NCBI RefSeq assembly: GCF_026151205.1
Contig: NC_087080.1
Location: 13,837,337-13,901,336, forward strand
Length of the DNA: 64,000 bases
Reading direction: 5' to 3'
Source of the DNA: Bolinopsis microptera
Taxonomy: Eukaryota; Ctenophora; Tentaculata; Lobata; Bolinopsidae
Shown here in pieces: positions 1 to 10,945 of the stretch. The notes beneath the pieces are model-generated. The model saw only the letters and a list, made by a program, of their open reading frames with translations, searched no databases and was not told the DNA's origin. The position numbers were made by a program, and so were the translations under genes. How positions within the stretch are numbered: position 1 is the first letter of the stretch; every line of letters starts with the position of its first letter.

Positions 1-501
1 TTCAATGCATTAAAAATAGGTTAGTGATGGTTTTAAATTAATTTCACAAAAATTATCTTATTTTTGCAGCATAACTTTACAATATGATGCCCCATCACCG
101 TCAAATGTTTAGTCCCCGACCAAATTTTTCGCAGATTTTACTGTTACCTTCTTTTTAAAACACCAGTATAATTATTCACTTGTAACAAAACTACCAGCCA
201 GGCAGCCACAATACCAGAGGGGAAAATAATTTGGATCTAGTGCCAAAGCTGAGGTAAACAGGAGCCGCTTCATATTATAAACAGGCAGTGACACTAGCGG
301 ACTGTACTCACTGCAGTAAATGGGTACTTGCCACCCCATGGCAACATAATTTAAAAATATACTGGAAGGAACCCATCTAACTCTAAAGTAGTGTCAAGAG
401 GCAAAAGAAAGATGACCTCCGAGATTCAAAGGTTAGTCAGTGTGGTTTATTTAAAATAAACAAATCAAAACTAACAAGTTATACAACTTAATGCTAAAAG
501 A

Positions 502-1167
502 TTGCTCCTCGAAAGAAATATGGCCTATGGTGATGATGGCATAGCTCCAGAGATTCTCAAAAGAGTTGACATGGACGACCTGATTCTAGAGTTCTGTAAC
601 AGCGCTCTGGTTGATGGAAAAATTCCTGATCAATGGCAGCAACTCAACATCGTGCCTGTGCCAAAGAAAGGAAATCTAACTAAAGTGGATAACTACAGAG
701 GAATTGCTCTTACATCCATTGTTAGTAAGACCCTGAATCGTATGATCCTTTACAGAATCAAACCAGCGATGGAGAAAATCCTGAGGATCAACCAAAACGG
801 ATTTCGGGAGGGACGCAGTACCACCAGCCACATTCTGTGTCTAAGGAGGATCTTGGAGGGGGCTAGAGACAAAAACCTGACCGCCCTTCTCTTGTTCATC
901 GATTTTAAGAAGGCCTTTGATAGCATTCATAGGGGTATATTGATGAAGATACTCCTGGCATATGGGATACCAGATCCCATTGTTAGGCTGATAAATGCTA
1001 TGTACAAGGACACCATGGCACGAGTCATCACGGAGGATGGTCTGACTGAAGCTTTCCTTATACTTGCTGGAGTTATGCAGGGAGATACACTGGCGCCCTA
1101 CCTCTTCGTGATTGTCATTGACTATGTGATGACAACAGCACTTAGAGGCAAAGATCTGGGCTTCACT
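502..1167 (+). pseudogene. RTE-like reverse transcriptase, N-terminal part (copy A)
   Basis: Open frame covering the fingers and palm of a non-LTR reverse transcriptase. Visible blocks are DGIAPEILK, PVPKKGNL, NYRGIALTSI, NQNGFREGRST, FIDFKKAFDSIHRG (first catalytic Asp region) and GVMQGDTLAPYLF. The first in-frame ATG is at 520, already inside the RT domain, so the normal start and any endonuclease are missing. The frame breaks off at 1167, where a second LINE has inserted; the YxDD-equivalent block is on the far side at 7619-7778. The copy is dead as it stands. Confidence 0.85.
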
Positions 1168-1491
1168 AAGGCGAAGTTGTTTGTCACAGCAGTTTTACCG
1201 TCTAGACTCCCTAAGATGAATAAAAACATTATGGCATTCAACAGCTTGGTTGATGAAATGTTGTACTCTAGCTTTAACCAGACTGTATGGCACCTTGGTG
1301 TTGGCCACTTTTTAGACGGTAAAGGGTTGCTTGCTATGAAACTCACGAGAAATGGTGATGAAATCCATCTCGGAGAGCTTGGTATTGCTAAATTTGTGAG
1401 ATGTCTGAAACAGTGGGTGTATGTGAGGGAGAGAGAGGAGAGAGTAAGACAAAGGAAGGCCACCCGACCAGTGGGAGTTTATCCCACTTAG
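1168..1491 (+). pseudogene. LINE ORF1 C-terminal fragment, SGNH/GDSL esterase-like
   Basis: About 107 codons, open in the same frame as the RTE ORF before it, so the two read as an accidental fusion. The run VTAVLPSRLP ... NSLVDEML ... FLDGKGLL ... GDEIHLGELG resembles the last blocks of the esterase domain of CR1/L2 ORF1, including the D-x-H-like catalytic block. The 5' truncation at 1168 removes the catalytic Ser part. It ends with TAG, six bases before the ORF2 ATG and in the same frame. The esterase assignment is from motif resemblance only. Confidence 0.55.
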
Positions 1492-1497
1492 TTTATC

Positions 1498-3510
1498 ATG
1501 ATTATGAAACTTATTGAAGATGTGTGCGACCCCTGTAGTAAATACATTAATATTGGCCAGCCACTCTTAGAATGTGAAAATTGCAGCAAAGTTGTTCATA
1601 CTAAGTGCTTCAGATCCGCGAAATTTACAAGCAAAAACGGTCTATGGATGTGCAGTGATTGCTGTAGTACAATAGAAGATAGGTATTGCCCATTTCCAAG
1701 CAGCCAAAGATATGATGATTCAGATAAATTCTATGATACAAACAACCAGGAAGATGTCACCATAGCTAAATTCTCTTCAATACTTGAAGACTGTAAGCGT
1801 TACACAAAACAAGAACTAGCAAACTCAATCAGCAAACTTTTTCCTGAGAAAAATAAAAATTCTGCTTATCTGCCCGCTCTGTTTTGCAATATAGATGGGT
1901 TTGCTAGTAATTTTGACAGCTTTTTAATAGAACATAAGACCCTCCCGTGTAATTTTGATGTCATTGGATTGGCTGAGACCAACATCGATCCAAGCCAACA
2001 AGGCTTATACCAAATCCCCTCCTATACAACATTTTGTCAAGTACCATTCCCTGATAAGAAAAAAGGAACAGGAGTATCCTTATATGTCTCTGATCGCCTG
2101 AATGCTGTAGTAATCGAAAATCTATCTCACTGTACAAAAGATATTGAGTGCTTATTTGTTGAAATTACTCTTAGCTCGGGTGATAAACTGACATATGGGG
2201 TTGCTTATCGTCCTCCAAATGGCTGTAGTGAGACCTTTTGTCAAACTCTTGAGGATATATCTAAGCAGTTGGCTGGTAAAAAGTTCCATATTCTTGGCGA
2301 TTTTAACTCTAACCTCCTCAATGTACAAACCTCCAGCCAGCTATTTGAGGACACGTTACTTCGTAACAATATGTATCCTACTATATCACTTGCTACCCAC
2401 TTCCGTCCTAACTGTAAAAACTCATGTATTGACAATATCCTCACATCAGAGATAGATCATGTACTTCTCTCCGGTGTATTGAATGATAGGATTGGTGACC
2501 ATGCCTTTATATTCACCTTCACGTCAATTCCTACCGAAAACAGTACTGAAAAACTTAAACATGTTCGCTACTATGATTATTCAAGTTCCAAACTCACTAA
2601 TTTTGTTAATGAACTCGAGGTGAAGGTGAATGACTTGACTCCCTCGGTAAACTTCAATGAGTTCTTGGACTGCTTCAATGAAACACTTGATAAACACTGT
2701 AAGCTTGATGTACCAAAAGTTACCAAAAGGACTCCCAAACTCAACCCGTGGATTACCGATGGAATCATTGTCTCAGTTGAAAGAAAACATGAACTCTGTA
2801 GAGACTGGTCAAGCACTGTAACAAATAGAAACCCTGAGGGTAATGTACTGCTCTATAAAGTCTTCAGTGACTACCGAAGAATGCTTAAAAGTATTATCAA
2901 GGTCGCCAAACGATCGTACTACTGCAATGAAATCCATAAAAATATAGAAAACAGCAAAAAAACGTGGCAGATAATCAATGAGCTCAGGGGCAAGAAAAAG
3001 AAGCAAACTAAGCCTCCCTTTATCATAAACAACGAACGAATCATGAATCGTAGAGTCATAGCCAATGGATTCGACTCTTACTTTGTTTCTATTGCCCCTA
3101 AGCTCAATGAAACACTTAGTAGCAGTGAGGCCTCTGGTTTACCAATTCTCCCTATAAAAACATTCTATGATTTCCTTGGAAAGATTAATGAAAAATCGAT
3201 TATGTTAGAAGACTGTACACCTTATGAGATAACGGAAATAATAAAAGGATTTGAAAATGGAAAAGCAAGTGATATTCCTGTTAGTGTAATCAAAAGATCA
3301 TCTCACGTAATTACACCGATCCTTAGTCGATACATCAACATCTTAATGTCTAATGGCACGTTCCCCGACGTTCTAAAGACTGGTAGAATAACTCCTGTAT
3401 TTAAGAAGGGAAACCCTGAAGAGATAGACAACTACCGCCCAATCTCTACTCTCTCTATATTTGGTAAAATCTTTGAAAAGATCATTTACTCAAGAATATA
3501 TTCGTTTGCT
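1498..3510 (+). pseudogene. LINE ORF2 N-terminal two thirds: PHD finger, APE endonuclease, RT start
   Basis: Residues about 10-60 form a Cys4-His-Cys3 PHD finger (CDPC, CENC, HTKC, CSDC). Residues about 125-345 are an apurinic-like endonuclease, with GLAETNI, VAYRPPNG, LGDFNSN and GDHAFIF. From about residue 580 the RT begins: GKASDIPVSVIK, FKKGNPEEIDNYRPIS and FEKIIYSRIYSF. After that the frame runs into a foreign LINE and stops at 3582. The continuation is at 5577. The RT family fits the CR1/L2/Jockey group. Confidence 0.8.
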
Positions 3511-5576
3511 AGCTCACCAGTATTATCACTCCTATCTATAAATCAGGCAACCCCTTCAGCCCAGACAATTACAGAGCAATAGCAGTTGGCAGTTGTATGG
3601 GTAAGCTGTTCTCTAGCATCTTACTTGAACGTCTGTTACACTTCAAAAAGCTCTACTGTCCTGACCCAAAAGAACAGCTTGGATTTTCGAAAGGTGCCCA
3701 AACTAACGATCACGTTTTCACCCTCAAGACAGTAATTGACAAATACACAAAAGCTAAAAAGGCTCGTCTTTATGCATGCTTTGTTGATCTAAGAAAGGCC
3801 TTTGACACTGTATGTAGGGACCTCCTTCTGCACAAAATTACATGCCTTGGAATAACCGGTAACTTCTTCAACTGCCTAAGTGATATGTACAAAAACTCTA
3901 TTGCCCATATAAAAATTTCCAAACTCTTGTCGCCTAAAATTGATATTGGCAAAGGAACGGAGCAAGGACACCCCCTATCGCCAGACCTCTTTAAAATCTA
4001 CATTAATGACTTTTCATCTCTCCTGAAATCTGTTGGTGACTATCCAGTTCTTGCTGACGTTCTGATATCACATCTGCTGTGGGCTGACGATCTTGTCCTT
4101 CTTGCTCTAAGTCCCGAGGCCTTGCAAGTCAATATCAACATTCTATTTGATTTCTGTAACTCCATGGGCCTTGAAGTAAATATTAAGAAAACTAAGATTG
4201 TAATATTCAGCCCTCCCAAACGAAAGCAGTCCTATGAAACATTCACACTGGGAGGTCAGCCCATCCAGCACACCGATAAATACTGCTATCTTGGCATAAT
4301 ATTCCACAGAAATGGATCGTTTACAGCAGCAAATACTGAGCTGAGGGCCAAGGCTCTCCGTGCTCTCTATGGCCTCAAAGGCAAAATAGTTAAGGATGCC
4401 CTCTCACACCGTGCCCTTAATATTCTATTTGACTCCTTAATAAAACCAATCCTGCTTTATGGCTGTCAAGTCTTATGCCCCCACTCAAAAACCATGAGAT
4501 ACCTTTCAAAAATAGATGACAAAGCCAACCCCCAGCATACCTTGAAGTACATTGCACAAGACCACTATGAAAAATTCCACCTAAAGTTTATCAAGTGGTC
4601 TTTGTCTGTACATTCAAAAGCATCAAATATAGGTTGCTGGGGCGAAAGCGGGCGCCACCCTCTATTCTTTGAAGCCTGCAAACTTGCAATAGATTACTAT
4701 AGTCGCCTTGAAAACACTGAAAACGAACTACTCTGTGCTGCATTTCACGAACAAATCATGTTGGGACTTCCTTGGTATACCAACATCTCAAAGCTTCTCA
4801 CCAAATACAACTTCACCCCCTCATCTTCCTCAAAATCTAAGCTCTCCACCCAAATCAGTCATAACATGAGGGAAGAATTCGTGAATACCTGGAAAGCTGC
4901 CAAGGCCTCCTCGCCAAAACTAGAATTCTATAACTTAATTAAACATGATTTCGAACCAGAGGCATACCTACGAATTATCAAAATACCGGATGTTCGAAAA
5001 AGTCTGACAAGGTTTCGTATCAGCTGCCACAACCTCTACATCGAAAGGGGCAGATACGAAACCCCCCTTGTACCAAGAGAAGAACGTTGGTGCACCTACT
5101 GCTTCTTCCGCAAAGGGCTCAAGCCTATTGAGGACGAAAGTCACGTATTGATTGACTGTTTGCTCTACTCCTCAGTTAGGGAAAAATTCAATTTCCATCC
5201 CCTAAACATTACTGACCTAGTCGGTTTGCTCTCCAACAAAACTCTAGATCCTACCACACTCACTGCCACAGCAAGAGCAATCCATTCAATTCTCTCTGTG
5301 AACGAAAATTATACAGCCTACTATAAGAGCCCAGATTTCCACTCAAATACTGGCAAGTGCATAATGCTATAGGACCTTAAAATAAGATTGAACCATACAA
5401 ACTCAATTTATCTATTTTTCTAAAACTAGCATTATATATAACATTTCTAAATTATCCCTACACACTTGTAAATAATTAGAATTGTGTAACTTAAATTATT
5501 TCAGAATTACAACTATTGTGTACTCAATAAAGTAATTATCACTTTTGTATCCTTGTATCCTTGTATCCTTGTATCC
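3511..5576 (+). mobile_element. 5'-truncated LINE nested inside the CR1/L2-like LINE
   Basis: The sequence switches from the RT of the host LINE to an unrelated RT at about 3505-3522 and switches back after four copies of TTGTATCC at 5545-5576, which form the 3' tail repeat of this element. An AATAAA precedes the tail (about 5526). The host RT resumes at GGTATAATATC. The left breakpoint is uncertain by about 15 bp and no clear target duplication was found. Confidence 0.8.
3519..5372 (+). CDS. reverse transcriptase with C-terminal zinc knuckle (nested LINE, 5'-truncated)
   Basis: Long uninterrupted frame; the first internal Met is at 3597 but the frame is open upstream (ITPIYKSGNP), so the true start is lost. 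RT blocks: DNYRAIAVG, QLGFSKGAQT, CFVDLRKAFDTV (catalytic Asp), GTEQGHPLSPDLFK, LLWADDLVLLA (catalytic ADD), VNIKKTKIVIF, YCYLGIIF. Near the C-terminus CTYC ... ESHVLIDC forms a C-x2-C ... H ... C zinc-binding pattern common at the end of such ORFs. The clade (Jockey/I-like group) is uncertain. No endonuclease remains, so it was already dead on arrival. Confidence 0.8.
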   Translation, partial: SIITPIYKSGNPFSPDNYRAIAVGSCMGKLFSSILLERLLHFKKLYCPDPKEQLGFSKGAQTNDHVFTLKTVIDKYTKAKKARLYACFVDLRKAFDTVCRDLLLHKITCLGITGNFFNCLSDMYKNSIAHIKISKLLSPKIDIGKGTEQGHPLSPDLFKIYINDFSSLLKSVGDYPVLADVLISHLLWADDLVLLALSPEALQVNINILFDFCNSMGLEVNIKKTKIVIFSPPKRKQSYETFTLGGQPIQHTDKYCYLGIIFHRNGSFTAANTELRAKALRALYGLKGKIVKDALSHRALNILFDSLIKPILLYGCQVLCPHSKTMRYLSKIDDKANPQHTLKYIAQDHYEKFHLKFIKWSLSVHSKASNIGCWGESGRHPLFFEACKLAIDYYSRLENTENELLCAAFHEQIMLGLPWYTNISKLLTKYNFTPSSSSKSKLSTQISHNMREEFVNTWKAAKASSPKLEFYNLIKHDFEPEAYLRIIKIPDVRKSLTRFRISCHNLYIERGRYETPLVPREERWCTYCFFRKGLKPIEDESHVLIDCLLYSSVREKFNFHPLNITDLVGLLSNKTLDPTTLTATARAIHSILSVNENYTAYYKSPDFHSNTGKCIML

Positions 5577-6952
5577 AGGGTATAATATCTAAAACACAAT
5601 TTGGCTTCAGGCAGTCACACTCTACTTCACATGCAGTTAATCACTCAGTAAACCTTATAACTGAATCTCTAAAACTTAAGCATCATGTCTTAGGCATATT
5701 CATAGACCTTAGCAAAGCTTTTGATACAATAGATCATGGTACATTACTTGTCAAATTACAGGGCTATGGGATACGTGGGGTGGCAAATGATCTTATAAAA
5801 AGTTACTTAACAAATAGATCACAATATACTGAAGTTGTTGGTGAGAAATCTGACGCCTTGAAAATACAGTTTGGAGTCCCTCAGGGTTCGATTCTTGGAC
5901 CTCTCTTATTTCTCCTATATATGAATGATATCGCCAACAGCTCCAGTTTGGGATCATTTGTCACCTTCGCTGATGACACCAATATATTTGTGACTGGGAA
6001 ATCTAAAAAGGAGGCATATATGCGTGGTAATTCTCTTTTAGCTAGTTTATATTCCTACATGCGAGCAAACAAACTCCATGTCAACTTGTCTAAATGCTGT
6101 TTCATTCACTTTAAACCAGCATCGTCCTCCCAGACTGACAATAATTCTGAATATACTCTAACCATTGATAACTTTCCAATAAAACAAGTTGCATCTGCTA
6201 AGTTTCTGGGAGTCGTCATCGATGAAAAGCTAACCTGGGAAGAACATATAAAATCACTTAGGCGTTCTCTCAGCCATGCAACATCAACTCTCTGCCGCCT
6301 ACGCTGCTCCCTCCCAGATTTCTTACACCGCCAGTTGTATTACACTCTATTTGAATCACACCTCTCCTATTGTATCACGGTTTGGGGTGGGGCAGCCAAA
6401 ACTCGTATAAGTTCTGTATTCAAAGCACAAAAATATTGTCTCAGGGTACTGTTTGGCGACAGGGAGGCATACCTAGATAAATTTAAGACCTGTGCTCGTG
6501 CTCGACCGTTTGGCAACCAAAATCTGAACAAAAAATTTTTCTTGAAAGAGCACACGAAACCTTTGTTCAAGGAACACGGAATACTTGCCGTCCAAAACCT
6601 GTACACTTACCATTGTTTCCTTGAGCTCTATAAAATCATGAAATTCCGTGCTCCGATTTCCCTCCATGAAAATTTCACCTGCTCAAGTAGGAAACCCACC
6701 CTTATACTAAGCCAAGCAGACCCCCCTGACAACTTCAATAGCAGAACGACTCGTATTTGGAACGTAATTGTGCCTAAGCTTGGTATACGTGACTACTGTC
6801 TAAGTGTGGCCTGCCTGAAGTCTAGGATGAAGCAATCACTGCTCGTCAACCAGCATAACCATGCTGATCTTGATTGGACAAACAAAGATTTCGAATGCTC
6901 TAATCTAAATTTTGACATTAAGTCTACCCTAGGGTCCACACATCCAAAATGA
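5577..6952 (+). pseudogene. LINE ORF2 C-terminal part (CR1/L2-like LINE)
   Basis: Continues the ORF2 begun at 1498. RT blocks are SKTQFGFRQSHST, GIFIDLSKAFDTIDH (catalytic Asp), GVPQGSILGPLLFLLYMND and FVTFADDTNIF (catalytic FADD), followed by the thumb (HVNLSKCCFIHF), KFLGVVIDEKLTW and the usual C-terminal domain with YCITVWGG. No internal stops; only the 2.07-kb nested insertion breaks the gene. Confidence 0.8.
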
Positions 6953-7618
6953 TTATCTTGAAATTGAAAATTAGCTGGGTGTGCATTTTCCTTTGTCTTA
7001 CTAACGTGTGTGAGCGCAGTGTAGTGAGAAAGTGTTTTTAACAGATTTATTATTAGACTTAGGATTATGATTTTTAATATATTACATTGATATAAGATTT
7101 ATTTTTGATAGGTACTTAATAAAGTTGATGAATTTCCCTCCCTATTAAAATTTTAAACCCATTTAGTGAAAATTGATAAACGAAGATCTAGATATTGATA
7201 CATATTATAACCAACATTGCTTATATTCTGCCTTGTAAACAAAGAGCAAATCTTCTTAATGCCTTCTTCCTGTCCTAAAACTAAAACTTCATCCTATTAA
7301 AGTAAAGGCCAGTTGTTACCACAAGCTATTATACCGTCCCTCTCAAAAACATGCCTCAGCCTCCATCAAAAACAATTTTAGTTTTCAGTCCTTCTAGTTT
7401 CCAAAAATCTACCGAGCTAGTGTTCTGGTGTGCACAAAAGCCCCTAAGCCCGTGCATTCCTTGCCCCGCTAGCTGCCAGTCCTTGACAAACTTCCAATAG
7501 CAAAGATCAACTAGTCATTTACAAATTGAGCACTATACAATTTTAATTGTTTTAAATATTTGACTTTGTAAAATGAGCTAAAACATTGATTTATTAGTTA
7601 GTAGTTTCATTGAAAACT

Positions 7619-7778
7619 GTCAACCCCAGAAGAAGCAGGAGATACCCAGCAGTTAAGGTGACAGATGTCGACTTTGCCGACGATCTTGCACTGACAACAG
7701 ACACCGCAGAGCAAGCGCAAGATCTTCTCCTCAGTGTGGAGCTGGCTGCTAACTCCGTTGGACTTCACCTCAACGAGA
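7619..7778 (+). pseudogene. RTE-like RT catalytic block (copy A, downstream of LINE insertion)
   Basis: Resumes exactly where copy B continues after its position 10606. It encodes VDFADDLALT, the catalytic FADD motif, followed by the thumb start and VGLHLNE. It ends at a 12-bp repeat, ACCTCAACGAGA, that also occurs at 7946-7957 and marks the target duplication of a 167-bp insertion. It is separated from the N-terminal part by 6.45 kb. Confidence 0.8.
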
Positions 7779-7945
7779 TAATAATAATAATAATTCTATA
7801 CAGTTACATAATTGTAACAATTATGGCCCCTTATTGTGGGCAGAGTATGTGTCTTTGTTAAAGTGTCCTGGTATAAACTTATCTGAGTGACTGCATTAAA
7901 ATAATTTAAGGAGAGTTCTCTTAAAACTTTAAAACAATGGGGATA
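7779..7945 (-). mobile_element. 167-bp SINE-like insertion with 12-bp target duplication (copy A)
   Basis: This segment lies between two copies of ACCTCAACGAGA (7767-7778 and 7946-7957). Deleting it with one repeat restores an uninterrupted RT frame (LNE then SKTKYIRVN). Read on the minus strand it ends in an (ATT)n tract, as a short retroposon would, hence the strand call. No clear A/B box was recognised, so the exact class is unknown. The same insertion sits at the same base in copy B. Confidence 0.75.
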
Positions 7946-7957
7946 ACCTCAACGAGA

Positions 7958-8610
7958 GTAAGACGAAGTACATCAGAGTCAATCTCTCTGAGTCTGACTC
8001 TACCGTCATTAAAGCAGCAAGTGGGCAGGAGATAGAGCAAGTAGATGACTTTGTCTACCTTGGAAGCAGAATAATGAGTGCGGAAAAGGACTTTGATGTT
8101 AGGAAAGTAAAGGCATGGGGGGCCTGTCATCAGTTAAAGACTACCTGGAAGTCTGGAATGCGCAGGGACTTAAAGATCCGTGTCTTTCGAGCAACGGTTG
8201 AGTCCGTACTCCTGTACGGCTCTGAAGCTTGGACGATAAGCCAATCCATGACTAAGCGGATCAATGGATGCTACACTAGAATGCTCCGGATGGCCTTGAA
8301 CATACGTTGGCCACAAATCATCAACAACAGTGATTTATACAGCAACATCCCCAAGCCATCAGCGATGATAGCCTCCAGAAGAATGAGACTGTCTGGACAT
8401 GTAGCCAGGCATGACGACCTTCTGGCAAACCAACTTCTGTTCTGGGACCCTCAGCATGGATACAGGAGACCGGGGAGGCCCCACCTTACGTTTCTGGACA
8501 TGCTAAAGAAGGACACCAGCCTTTCCTGTGTTGAAGAGATAAGATCTGTTATGCTTGACCGCGACGTGTGGCGAGGAATTGTAGCTGCTTGGACCAAGAA
8601 GCCGACTTAA
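7958..8610 (+). pseudogene. RTE-like ORF C-terminal domain (copy A)
   Basis: Frame continuing the RT after the 167-bp insertion. It shows the KTKYIRVN thumb, DDFVYLGSRI, LLYGSEAWTIS, RMLRMALNIRWPQ, SGHVARHDD and RRPGRPHLTFLDMLKKD, blocks usual at the C-terminus of RTE-type ORFs, and stops with TAA after WTKKPT. It differs from copy B at only a few bases (for example Asn versus Asp in the IIN-SD stretch). Confidence 0.8.
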
Positions 8611-9067
8611 GTCAAGTAAGTCATTAGTTGAAATGTTTCTGTGTAGAAGAAAGTCGTCTCGTGTAATCAAATTGCATGACTGCACCTAAATTATTGAATT
8701 ACTTTAATATCCTATGGCTGCTATATATTTCCTGATGCCCTAACAACTGGTAAGATAATACCTGTATAGTGTATATAAAAAAGGCAACCATGTATGAGGT
8801 GCCTGGTGCATGAGTGAGCTACAAACAACTGATCCAACTCACGGGTAAATTTTAAATTGCCCAGTTTACTGTACTATGGCTCGCTTCTCTCGCGATTAAG
8901 GTTGATTGACAACTTTAATCTTTACCAGCTCATAGTGGCCCAGTTAAGTAGTGCAGCGGTACAATCTCGCGAGAAACATTGTTTGATGTATGGCACGGCT
9001 CAACAAAGCATCGACAATCGAGCTACAGCATAGATGTACAAAGGGTTTGGCACATTAAATAGAGCAA

Positions 9068-9442
9068 AGCCGACATCGATTTTGCAAGATGTAAAATAAT
9101 AGTGATCAAATTAATCTATGATCATAGTTTAAATTTATCAAACTAAGATTGTATTGTGAGAAAATGTAAATACTAGACATTCAGAAGCATAACGATTATC
9201 TTTATTTCCACCCTTTTGTGGCAAAAAAGCGATTTATAAATCGTTATTCCACTGGGAAGTATGAATAGGGTTATCTTTTGGGGATGCTTTTTGAATTTAT
9301 TTGAAATTTTTTAATAAAGTTGTAGTTAATAATTTATTAATTTTGGTGGTAAGATATTTATATTTTTCCATATAGTGATTTGATACTTTGTATCTACATG
9401 TATGATGATGTTATGTCATAATTTTTACTTTACTTTACTTTA
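9068..9442. other. spacer between the two RTE copies
   Basis: AT-rich unique sequence with no frame. It ends in a short (TTTAC)n run (about 9422-9442) immediately before the start of copy B. Confidence 0.6.
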
Positions 9443-9940
9443 TTCAATGCATTAAAAATAGGTTAGTGATGGTTTTAAATTAATTTCACAAAAATTATCT
9501 TATTTTTGCAGCATAACTTTACAATATGATGCCCCATCACCGTCAAATGTTTAGTCCCCGACCAAATTTTTCGCAGATTTTACTGTTACCTTCTTTTTAA
9601 AACACCAGTATAATTATTCACTTACAAAACTACCAGCCAGGCAGCCACAATACCAGAGGGGAAAATAATTTGGATCTAGTGCCAAAGCTGAGGTAAACAG
9701 GAGCCGCTTCATATTATAAACAGGCAGTGACACTAGCGGAATGTACTCACTGCAGTAAATGGGTACTTGCCACCCCATGGCAACATATTTTAAAAATATA
9801 CTGGAAGGAACCCATCTAACTCTAAAGTAGTGTCAAGAGGCAAAAGAAAGATGACCTCCGAGATTCAAAGGTTAGTCAGTGTGGTTTATTTAAAATAAAC
9901 AAATCAAAACTAACAAGTTATACAACTTAATGCTAAAAGA

Positions 9941-10766
9941 TTGCTCCTCGAAAGAAATATGGCCTATGGTGATGATGGCATAGCTCCAGAGATTCTCAAA
10001 AGAGTTGACATGGACGACCTGATTCTAGAGTTCTGTAACAGCGCTCTGGTTGATGGAAAAATTCCTGATCAATGGCAGCAACTCAACATCGTGCCTGTGC
10101 CAAAGAAAGGAAATCTAACTAAAGTGGATAACTACAGAGGAATTGCTCTTACATCCATTGTTAGTAAGACCCTGAATCGTATGATCCTTTACAGAATCAA
10201 ACCAGCGATGGAGAAAATCCTGAGGATCAACCAAAACGGATTTCGGGAGGGACGCAGTACCACCAGCCACATTCTGTGTCTAAGGAGGATCTTGGAGGGG
10301 GCTAGAGACAAAAACCTGACCGCCCTTCTCTTGTTCATCGATTTTAAGAAGGCCTTTGATAGCATTCATAGGGGTATATTGATGAAGATACTCGTGGCAT
10401 ATGGGATACCAGATCCCATTGTTAGGCTGATAAATGCTATGTACAAGGACACCATGGCACGAGTCATCACGGAGGATGGTCTGACTGAAGCTTTCCTTAT
10501 ACTTGCTGGAGTTATGCAGGGAGATACACTGGCGCCCTACCTCTTCGTGATTGTCATTGACTATGTGATGACAACAGCACTTAGAGGCAAAGATCTGGGC
10601 TTCACTGTCAACCCCAGAAGAAGCAGGAGATACCCAGCAGTTAAGATGACAGATGTCGACTTTGCTGACGATCTTGCACTGACAACAGACACCGCAGAGC
10701 AAGCGCAAGATCTTCTCCTCAGTGTGGAGCTGGCTGCTAACTCCGTTGGACTTCACCTCAACGAGA
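9941..10766 (+). pseudogene. RTE-like reverse transcriptase (copy B), N-terminal and catalytic part
   Basis: Uninterrupted RT from DGIAPEILK through NYRGIALTSI, NQNGFREGRST, FIDFKKAFDSI and GVMQGDTLAPYLF to the catalytic VDFADDLALT and VGLHLNE. The frame then runs into the 167-bp insertion and stops at 10849. There is no endonuclease domain and the first in-frame ATG (about 9959) lies inside the RT domain, so the product would be incomplete. Confidence 0.85.
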
Positions 10767-10933
10767 TAATAATAATAATAATTCTATACAGTTACATAAT
10801 TGTAACAATTATGGCCCCTTATTGTGGGCAGAGTATGTGTCTTTGTTAAAGTGTCCTGGTATAAACTTATCTGAGTGACTGCATTAAGATAATTTAAGGA
10901 GAGTTCTCTTAAAACTTTAAAACAATGGGGATA
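10767..10933 (-). mobile_element. 167-bp SINE-like insertion with 12-bp target duplication (copy B)
   Basis: Flanked by ACCTCAACGAGA at 10755-10766 and 10934-10945 and nearly identical to the insertion in copy A at the identical site. It must therefore predate the event that produced the two copies. On the minus strand it ends in (ATT)n. Confidence 0.75.
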
Positions 10934-10945
10934 ACCTCAACGAGA

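Larger units (their letters stand above)
1168..7618 (+). mobile_element. CR1/L2-like LINE inserted into RTE copy A
   Basis: Copy B reads straight from TTCACT to GTCAACC at 10606/10607; copy A has 6.45 kb at that point, so the whole block is an insertion. An ambiguous ACT on both sides is the only possible target duplication. It contains the end of an ORF1 (esterase-like), an ORF2 with PHD finger, endonuclease and RT, and a 3' region to about 7615. It is itself split at about 3510-5576 by a third LINE. The stretch 6953-7615 is AT-rich 3' UTR-like sequence without a frame. Confidence 0.8.
1..9067 (+). mobile_element. RTE-like non-LTR retrotransposon, copy A (interrupted)
   Basis: The sequence from position 1 matches 9443 onward nearly base for base, so this is one of two head-to-tail copies; its 5' end lies before the window. 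After removing a 6.45-kb LINE insertion (1168-7618) about 2.6 kb remains: a roughly 500-bp non-coding leader, a reverse transcriptase frame, a 167-bp insertion, the C-terminal domain and a 450-bp tail. Similarity to copy B ends near 9067. No endonuclease domain is visible, so the copy is not autonomous. The clade call rests on the RT motifs (NYRGIALTSI, FIDFKKAFDSI, FADDLALT), which resemble RTE/RTE-X proteins. Confidence 0.85.

Noticed and set aside
10280-10756. 158-codon minus-strand frame opposite the RTE RT
   Set aside because: Antisense shadow of the well-supported RT frame.
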